Of a stretch of 64,000 bases of DNA, positions 58,664-64,000 are shown one piece after another; positions within the stretch are counted from its first letter, which is position 1, and each line of letters starts with the position of its first letter. The translations under genes were made by a program, and so were the position numbers. The stretch spans positions 2,281,501-2,345,500 of the forward strand of contig NZ_CP110679.1 in NCBI RefSeq assembly GCF_026167525.1, in the 5' to 3' direction. This stretch comes from Sphingomonas sp. M1-B02 (lineage in GTDB: Bacteria; Pseudomonadota; Alphaproteobacteria; Sphingomonadales; Sphingomonadaceae). The notes below the pieces were generated by a model. It searched no databases. It was not told where the DNA came from and saw only the letters and a program-made list of their open reading frames with translations.

Positions 58664-59553
58664 TGCGGCTCGCCATCACCGGCGCGGCGGGATTCGTCGG
58701 CCGGGCGGTGGTGGCGCATCTGGCCGAGACGCGACCCGATGTAGAGTTGTTGTTGGCGGATCGCGCGTTCGATACGCCGCCGCGCTTTGCGACGCTGATT
58801 GGCGAACTGAGCGATCCGGCGATGATCCGCAGTCTGTGCGACGGGGCCGACGCCGTCCTCCATCTCGCGGCGCTTCCCGGCGGCGCGGCGGAACGCAACC
58901 CGCAGGCATCGCGCGCGATCAATCTCGACGTGCCACTGACGCTGATCGAGGCGATGGAGGGGCGCCGGCTGGTGATCGCGGGCTCGATCGCGGTGTTCGG
59001 CGCTGGCCTGCCCTCGCTGGTCGACGACGCAACCCCGCCCGCCCCGGCCAGCGTCTACGGCACCCACAAGCGCATGGTCGAGCTCGCCTTCGCCGATGCC
59101 GTTCGACGCGGTGCGATCGCGGGCATGGTGCTCCGCTTGCCCGGCATCGTCGCGAGGCCGCCATCGGCGAGCGGTTTCGGCTCGGCGTTTCTCAGCGACA
59201 TTTTCTATGCGGCTCGAACAGGGGCGCCCTATACGATCCCCGTCGCGCCGGACGCGACCAGCTGGCTGATGTCCGCGCGGACTTGCGCGGCCAATCTCGT
59301 CGCGGCCGTGCTCGGCAAGGATTGTGAGCGGGAAGCCGTGACGTTAGGGGCGCTGCGGGTCCGCATCGGCGACCTCGTGGCCGAACTGGCCAAACAAGGC
59401 GACGTGCGGCGCTTCGAATTCGCAGAGGATCCGGCCATGCGGCATATGTTCGGCAGCTATCCCCTGCTCATGACACCACGCGCCGACGCACTCGGCTTCC
59501 GCCACGATGGCTCGCTCGCCGCGTTGGTCAAGGGGGCGCTTGCCCGCCACTGA
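58663..59553 (+). CDS. NAD-dependent epimerase/dehydratase-type SDR
   Basis: A 296-residue extended SDR. AITGAAGFVGRAVVAHL is the nucleotide motif, VIAGSIAVFGAGLP the Ser segment and SVYGTHKRMVEL the YxxxK site. The block RLPGIVARPPSASGFGSAFLSDIF resembles the D-erythronate-dehydrogenase-like subgroup, which oxidises hydroxy-acids. Its ATG overlaps the cupin stop (TGATG). Last gene of the tightly packed set; likely dehydrogenates a pathway intermediate. Confidence 0.83.
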   Translation: MRLAITGAAGFVGRAVVAHLAETRPDVELLLADRAFDTPPRFATLIGELSDPAMIRSLCDGADAVLHLAALPGGAAERNPQASRAINLDVPLTLIEAMEGRRLVIAGSIAVFGAGLPSLVDDATPPAPASVYGTHKRMVELAFADAVRRGAIAGMVLRLPGIVARPPSASGFGSAFLSDIFYAARTGAPYTIPVAPDATSWLMSARTCAANLVAAVLGKDCEREAVTLGALRVRIGDLVAELAKQGDVRRFEFAEDPAMRHMFGSYPLLMTPRADALGFRHDGSLAALVKGALARH

Positions 59554-59777
59554 CCCGCTGGCTCTTCCCCCAGCCGGGCGATCCCGCTATGCTGAGCTTG
59601 TCGAAAAGGACCCGAGTGGCATCGGTAAGCCCACTCCCTCGTTTCGAGGCTCCGCGTCGCCGCAAGGCGAACCCGCGACAAGCAACCGGTGCGTTCGCCG
59701 GGGCTTGTCGCTTGTGCCGGCCAGACCGGAGGCAGGAGCAGGTTCCAGCGGTCGCGCCCACCGAGGAGCGTGAGACC
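59554..59777. other. intergenic stretch between SDR and ABM-domain genes
   Basis: About 220 nt with no convincing gene. It contains GCTGAGCTTGTCGAA near 59590, a sequence type often seen in sphingomonad intergenic repeats, but I saw no inverted partner nearby. GAGGAG at about 59763 serves the next gene. A promoter for the ABM gene may lie here. Confidence 0.4.
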
Positions 59778-60095
59778 ATGCCTACCATCACCCTGAACAG
59801 CGAAATCGTTACCCAGATCAACGTCTTTACCGTGCCGACCGGCGGGCAGGACGAACTGATCACATATCTTGCAGAGGCCGCGCGTGCCGCCAGCGATGTT
59901 CCCGGCTGGCTTTCCGCGAGCTTGCACAAGAGCCTGGATGGAACGCGGGTCGTGAACTATGCCCAAACCGCCGACCGAGACGCGGCGGGGCGGGTTTTCG
60001 GGCATTTGATGTCGCGCGGATTGATCGAGGGCAACAAGCGCTTCGGCGAAGCGCATCCCGGCCTTTACACCGTCGCGTTCACGCTGGAGCGATAG
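59778..60095 (+). CDS. antibiotic-biosynthesis-monooxygenase (ABM) domain protein
   Basis: A 105-residue ferredoxin-like alpha/beta protein. INVFTVPTGGQDELITYLAEAAR, VPGWLSASLHKSLDGTRVVNYAQ and the C-terminal YTVAFTLER follow the ABM dimeric barrel pattern. Members can be cofactor-free quinol monooxygenases or heme-binding proteins. In this setting it might oxidise a hydroquinone. ATG at 59778; the open frame upstream is not coding. It converges on the FAH-family gene, with a 31-nt gap. Confidence 0.82.
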   Translation: MPTITLNSEIVTQINVFTVPTGGQDELITYLAEAARAASDVPGWLSASLHKSLDGTRVVNYAQTADRDAAGRVFGHLMSRGLIEGNKRFGEAHPGLYTVAFTLER

Positions 60096-60126
60096 GGCGG
60101 GCTGCCCGGGGAGGGCGCAGCATCGC

Positions 60127-61083
60127 CTACCCCGCCACCACCCGCTGGTCGATCACCCCGAACGGCGACACGCCCTCGCCCGCGCACATCGCGACCCGGC
60201 TGCCGAATGGCAGGAAGGGGGTTTGCGGCCCGCCCCCGGCGATCATCTCGATCGCGCGGCGCTCGGAGATGCAGGTCGAGCCGACCGCCTCATGCTCGGG
60301 GTTCGAGACCGTACCCGATCCGATGATCGTTCCTGCCGGCAGCGAGCGCGAGCGCGCAGCGTGGGCGATCAGTTCGTGAAACCCATAGCCCATCGCCGCG
60401 CCGTTCGGGTTACCGAACCATTCGCCATCGACTTCGACGGTCAGGGGAAGGCAAACGCGCCCGTTGCGCCAGGCCTCGCCAAGCACGTCGGGAGTGACGG
60501 CAAAGGGCGCGACGCTGCACGCCGGCTTGGCCTGGACCCAGCCGAACCCGGTCTTCATCTCAGGGATGGCAATCGCGCGAAGCGACCAATCGTTGAGCAG
60601 CAATATCAGCCGGACATAGCCGAGCGCCTGGTCCGCCGGACAACCCATCGGCACGTCGCCCGTGACGATTGCGAACTCGCCTTCGAAATCGATGCCGTCG
60701 GCTTCGCTCGGCAGCGGCACGTCGTCGGTCGGGGCGATGAACTGATGGCTCATCCCCTGGTACATCAGCGGCTTGTCGGTCTCGATCGGCGCGTGGCCGA
60801 ATGCGAGCTCCATCAAGGCGCCATGATTGGCGAACGCCGATCCGTCGAGCCACTGCCACGCGCGCGGCAGGGGCGCGGCGAAATCCTCGGGCGACACCGC
60901 CTCGCCGGTTTCGGCGGCATCCGCGGCCGCACGCAGCGCGTCCTGTGCTGCGTCCCAATCGTCCAGCGCCGCCTGCAGCGTGGCATAGCCTGCAACCGGT
61001 GCGACCCGCGTCCCGGACTCATCGACCGCCACTAGCGTGCCGTCACGACCGCCGCGCTTCAAGGTTGCCAGGCGCATCTTCAT
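60127..61083 (-). CDS. fumarylacetoacetate-hydrolase-family protein
   Basis: A 318-residue FAH-fold enzyme. The C-terminal catalytic part shows GIDFEGEFAIVTGDVPMG (metal-binding Glu/Asp), NDWSLRAIAIPEMKTGFGWVQAKPA, GFHELIAHAARSRSLPAGTIIGSG and the end FLPFGSRVAMCAGEG. Such enzymes split acylpyruvates or act as 2-oxo-pent-4-enoate hydratases. It is the third gene of the extradiol dioxygenase/hydrolase unit, 7 nt after the hydrolase. A truncated relative lies at 44212-44410. Confidence 0.9.
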   Translation of the reverse strand: MKMRLATLKRGGRDGTLVAVDESGTRVAPVAGYATLQAALDDWDAAQDALRAAADAAETGEAVSPEDFAAPLPRAWQWLDGSAFANHGALMELAFGHAPIETDKPLMYQGMSHQFIAPTDDVPLPSEADGIDFEGEFAIVTGDVPMGCPADQALGYVRLILLLNDWSLRAIAIPEMKTGFGWVQAKPACSVAPFAVTPDVLGEAWRNGRVCLPLTVEVDGEWFGNPNGAAMGYGFHELIAHAARSRSLPAGTIIGSGTVSNPEHEAVGSTCISERRAIEMIAGGGPQTPFLPFGSRVAMCAGEGVSPFGVIDQRVVAG

Positions 61084-61090
61084 TCTCCGA

Positions 61091-62248
61091 TCAAGCCGTG
61101 CGGCCGCCTAGCGTGTCGGCAAACCAATCGGCAATATAATCGCGACCGAAGCTCATATTGTCCGCGCCGACATGCTCGACGCCGCCTTCGCGCTCGGTGA
61201 ACAATTTGAGCTCACGCCGCGGCGAATTGACGAGCTGGTCGAAGCAATCCTGCGCATAGTCGACGCTGATCTGACGGTCTTTGGCGCCGTGCGTCACCAG
61301 GAAGGGAACCCGCACGCCGTCCATATGACCGTTGAGGTTCATATCCTTCGCGCGCTCAAGGAAATCGTCCATGTCCTTGGCGCCGAACGCCCACATGACA
61401 TGCGCCCAATAATGCGGGACCGGATTCTCGCCTTCGCGGTTGAGGCGCTTCTGCTGGACCTCGGCCCAATTATGGTTGGCGCCCCAGCAGGCGCCGCTGG
61501 CGAAGCGCGGCTCATAGGCAACGGCGCGGGGCGCGAAATGCCCACCCAGTGAAATGCCGGTCATGCCGATCCGCTTGGGATCGACGTCGGGCTGGGTCTC
61601 GAGCCAGTCGACTGCCTTGCTCGCCCAATTCTCGCTGTGCGGATCGACGGGCAGATTCTGCAGCCGAAGCGCCTCGCCGCTGCCCGGCTGGTCAACGCTC
61701 AGCGTGGAGATTCCCCGCCGCGCCAGCGCCTCGGGCAGCTTCGACCAGTAGAGCAGCTCCTTGCAGCTATCGAGGCCGTTGCAATAGACGACCACCGGGT
61801 GCGGGCCCGGCCCGGCTGCGCGGGTGAACAGCGCGGGCATCGTTCCGGTGGCGAGCGGGATTTCGACGCGTTCGCGATTGATGCTGCCGAGCTTTGTCGA
61901 GCGATCGAAGGTCGCGCGCGCGCGCGCATAGGTTTGCTCGCGCCCCGGATGGCCATGCCCCTGCATCCGCTCGGCGACGAGCAGATAGAGCGCGGCGCGC
62001 TCGAGCTTGTCGGAGGCGGAGAAGCCGCGACCGGCGGCGTCGTCCTCGTCCGCCAGCCCGATCAGGCGCTCGGCCATCTCGACCCATTTGGCCATGAATT
62101 GCGGCGTGCCGGCATCCGATCCGGACGCGGCGGCGTCCTTGATCGGCTGGCACATATCGACGATCTCGCCGATCTGTCCGCCGCTCTCCAGCGCCATCGC
62201 GACCGACAGGTTCCAGATATAGTTGGGGAAATATTCGAACAACGCCAT
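61091..62248 (-). CDS. alpha/beta hydrolase, C-C hydrolase-like (2,6-dihydroxypseudooxynicotine hydrolase group)
   Basis: A 385-residue alpha/beta hydrolase with a large N-terminal helical domain (about 1-125). The catalytic triad fits Ser233 in GISLGGH, Asp324 in GAKDRQ and His359 in GGVEHVG. Architecture resembles dihydroxypseudooxynicotine hydrolase, which breaks a C-C bond. It lies 4 nt after the extradiol dioxygenase gene, so it is expected to hydrolyse the ring-fission product (a vinylogous diketone). Substrate unknown. Confidence 0.85.
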   Translation of the reverse strand: MALFEYFPNYIWNLSVAMALESGGQIGEIVDMCQPIKDAAASGSDAGTPQFMAKWVEMAERLIGLADEDDAAGRGFSASDKLERAALYLLVAERMQGHGHPGREQTYARARATFDRSTKLGSINRERVEIPLATGTMPALFTRAAGPGPHPVVVYCNGLDSCKELLYWSKLPEALARRGISTLSVDQPGSGEALRLQNLPVDPHSENWASKAVDWLETQPDVDPKRIGMTGISLGGHFAPRAVAYEPRFASGACWGANHNWAEVQQKRLNREGENPVPHYWAHVMWAFGAKDMDDFLERAKDMNLNGHMDGVRVPFLVTHGAKDRQISVDYAQDCFDQLVNSPRRELKLFTEREGGVEHVGADNMSFGRDYIADWFADTLGGRTA

Positions 62249-62252
62249 ATGC

Positions 62253-63155
62253 TTATGCCTCTACCGGCTGGAACAGGCCCTTGTCGGCCTCGGGGTGTGG
62301 CATGGTCTGCGGGCCGCCGACGCCGACGCCCCATTGGTCCATGATCTGCGGACCGGGGACATGGACCTTGTCGACATGATGATCGAAATCGACTTCCTCG
62401 AGCCCCGACGTATATTCGACCGCGAAGCCGTTGGGCGTGGTGAAATAGCTGAACGTATTGTCACCCGCGGTGTGGCGGCCGGGACCCCAGAGGATGTCGG
62501 TCCCCTTCTTCCGCAGCCGGCTGATCCCGCGCATCATGTCGTCCACGGTCAGCATGTCATAGGCGACATGGTTCAGGCAGGGCGGCCCGGGGAGCAGCGC
62601 CAGCCGGTGGTGCGCGCTGTTGCAGCGCAGGAACACCATGAAGTCGCCGAGCCAGTCGCTGACCTTGAGCCCCAGCACCTCGACGAAGAAGCGCGTCATC
62701 GCCTTATGGTCGGGCGAGTGGAGGACGATGTGGCTGATCTTCTGCGGAATGCCGTCCCAGCGCTGCATCTCGCGCGCCGGGCCCAGCGCGACGTCGCTCG
62801 AAATCTCGAACGGCAGGCCATCTGGCGAGAAGAAGCGGAAACCGTAGCCGCCACCCGGCGCGGTCAGTTCCCGCGGCGCGTAGATGATCTTGCAGCCGGC
62901 GCCGATCACCTTGTCGTGGAGCGCTTCCACGTCGGCGCGACTGTCGGTGGCGAGGGCGATGACGTCGACTCGCTTCTCCTCGGCCTGGCGCAGGCGCACG
63001 ACGTGATGCTCGCCATGCCCCTCGGCGGCGAAATAGACCATGCCGTCCTGCACACCGACTTCCTTCAATCCCCACACGTCGCGGTAGAAGGCATGTTCGG
63101 CTTCGAGATTGGGGACGGCATAGCCGACATAGCGGATTTCGGTGACGCGGCTCAT
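62253..63155 (-). CDS. type I extradiol ring-cleavage dioxygenase (VOC fold)
   Basis: A 300-residue two-domain vicinal-oxygen-chelate protein. The C-terminal domain has the Fe(II) facial triad: His142 (KISHIVLHSPD), His196 (LNHVAYDML) and Glu247 (GFAVEYTS). This fits 2,3-dihydroxybiphenyl/catechol 2,3-dioxygenase-like enzymes. ATG at 63155 has AGGA 7 nt upstream; a longer frame to 63221 is less likely. First gene of the ring-cleavage trio and divergent from a LysR gene 132 nt away, its likely activator. Confidence 0.92.
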   Translation of the reverse strand: MSRVTEIRYVGYAVPNLEAEHAFYRDVWGLKEVGVQDGMVYFAAEGHGEHHVVRLRQAEEKRVDVIALATDSRADVEALHDKVIGAGCKIIYAPRELTAPGGGYGFRFFSPDGLPFEISSDVALGPAREMQRWDGIPQKISHIVLHSPDHKAMTRFFVEVLGLKVSDWLGDFMVFLRCNSAHHRLALLPGPPCLNHVAYDMLTVDDMMRGISRLRKKGTDILWGPGRHTAGDNTFSYFTTPNGFAVEYTSGLEEVDFDHHVDKVHVPGPQIMDQWGVGVGGPQTMPHPEADKGLFQPVEA

Positions 63156-63252
63156 GGGCGATCCTGCTCCAGATGATTGGGTCGGCTTCGGATGCCGACA
63201 GGTTGCATTCCTTCTAACCAACGAGAGGACGATTGAGAAAATGATTGTTCAG

Positions 63253-63264
63253 ATGCATATGCAT
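63253..63264 (+). promoter_or_regulatory. 12-bp palindrome, candidate LysR operator
   Basis: ATGCATATGCAT is perfectly self-complementary and lies in the 132-nt gap between the extradiol dioxygenase gene and the divergent LysR gene, 24 nt before the latter's ATG. Placement suits an autoregulatory LysR site. Symmetry is seen; function is inferred. Confidence 0.4.
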
Positions 63265-63287
63265 TCAATCGGCGAATGGAGATTTGG

Positions 63288-64000
63288 ATGCGCTTCAAGG
63301 GTCTCGACCTCAATCTGCTGGTCGCCTTCGATGCGTTGATGGCGGACCGCAGCGTCTCCCGTGCGGCCGAGCGCATGCATCTGAGCCAGCCCGCGATGAG
63401 CAATGCCCTGTCGCGGTTGCGCGCATATTTCAGCGACGAGCTGCTGATCGCGCATAGCAAGCGGATGTACCCGACCCCCTTTGCCGAGACGCTGCTCCCC
63501 CAGGTCCAGGCGGCGCTGGCGACGATGGAAGGCGTGGTCGCCACGTCGCGCCATTTCGACCCCGCCACCTCGGTCCGCACCTTCCGGGTGATGGCATCGG
63601 ACTATATCGCAACGGCCGTGCTCTTCCCGATCATCACCCGGCTGGCGACAATCGCGCCGGGCGTGCGGATCGAACTGCTTTTGCCGAGCCAGCGCCGCAT
63701 CGAACTGCTCGACAGCGGCGGCATCGACTTGCTGATCACGCTGCAGCCGTATGTGACCCCCACCCTGCCCTCTGACTATTTGCTCGAGGATCGCTATTGG
63801 CTGGTCGGGCGTGCGGGGCACCCGGCGCTGGCCGGGAGGGTGACGCAAGAGGCGATGCTCGCATATGGCCACATCCTCGTCGCGATCGGCGAGGAACGGC
63901 TGCCGAGCTTCGGCGATGCATATCTCGAACGAATCGGAGTCCAGCGCCGCGTCGCAATGACAGCGCCCAATTTCGCGATGCTGCCCTGGCTGCTCCAGGA
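63288..64000 (+). CDS. LysR-family regulator, C-terminus beyond window
   Basis: About 237 residues of a LysR-type regulator. HTH: LDLNLLVAFDALMADRSVSRAAERMHLSQPAMS, then LSRLRAYFSDELL and RMYPTPFAE, the same NodD/NahR-like subgroup as the protein at 37837 (both share FRVMASDYI/FRIVASDYI segments). GGAG lies about 6 nt before the ATG at 63288. It presumably controls the dioxygenase/hydrolase/FAH unit. The effector-binding domain is cut off at the window end. Confidence 0.93.
   Translation, partial: MRFKGLDLNLLVAFDALMADRSVSRAAERMHLSQPAMSNALSRLRAYFSDELLIAHSKRMYPTPFAETLLPQVQAALATMEGVVATSRHFDPATSVRTFRVMASDYIATAVLFPIITRLATIAPGVRIELLLPSQRRIELLDSGGIDLLITLQPYVTPTLPSDYLLEDRYWLVGRAGHPALAGRVTQEAMLAYGHILVAIGEERLPSFGDAYLERIGVQRRVAMTAPNFAMLPWLLQ

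Noticed and set aside
59585..59605. Possible intergenic REP-type repeat around CTGAGCTTGTCGAA
   Set aside because: Only one arm is visible in the window, so a palindromic repeat element cannot be supported.

Overview
The window is GC-rich DNA with alphaproteobacterial, most probably sphingomonad, character. I infer this from the many GTG/TTG starts and overlapping genes, TonB receptors paired with aromatic-acid transporters, and a LigAB/LigM/MetF set like that of lignin-degrading Sphingobium. A type I secretion pair next to rml genes also recalls sphingan-producing strains. No rRNA, tRNA, CRISPR array or insertion sequence was seen. The assignment comes from gene content only; no database search was possible.

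Region 1 (1-37.7 kb) makes and exports a cell-surface polysaccharide. On the minus strand lie an RTX protein with its own terminator, a TolC/ABC/HlyD type I secretion set, a glycosyltransferase and rmlC-rmlB-rmlD (dTDP-L-rhamnose). On the plus strand follow an O-antigen ligase/polymerase-type membrane protein, a short export lipoprotein (OPX), a Wzc-type tyrosine kinase, a phosphoglycosyl transferase, a rhamnan-synthesis-F-like protein, a GT2 transferase and a second polymerase-like membrane protein. A five-gene minus-strand block (23.1-27.6 kb) encodes CDP-glucose synthesis, 4,6-dehydration, 3,5-epimerisation, C-methylation and reduction, and predicts a CDP-activated branched 6-deoxyhexose. 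Then come a GT4 enzyme, gmd plus a reductase (GDP-D-rhamnose type sugar), a Wzx flippase, a methyltransferase, a GT2 enzyme, a Tat-exported beta-helix protein and an alkaline-phosphatase-like protein.

Region 2 (37.8-52.4 kb) looks like catabolism of methoxylated aromatic acids. It holds a LysR regulator and beta-keto acid cleavage enzyme, a TonB receptor, an MFS porter, a LuxR-type regulator, ring-cleavage dioxygenase LigBA, MetF, a LigM/DesA-type tetrahydrofolate O-demethylase and an alpha/beta hydrolase. Divergently transcribed are FolD, an aromatic-acid porter, PurU and a FolB-like protein. Together LigM, MetF, FolD and PurU can move a methoxyl carbon from the aromatic onto tetrahydrofolate and release it as formate. 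A decayed remnant of a fumarylacetoacetate-hydrolase-family gene lies between the LuxR gene and ligB.

Region 3 (52.5-64 kb) is a second catabolic block: a paralogous TonB receptor, an exported metallo-beta-lactamase-fold hydrolase, a flavin monooxygenase, an MFS porter, a cupin, an SDR and a small ABM-domain protein. Facing it is an extradiol dioxygenase / C-C hydrolase / FAH-family trio typical of meta-cleavage, with a divergent LysR gene running off the end. Substrates for this block cannot be read from sequence alone.
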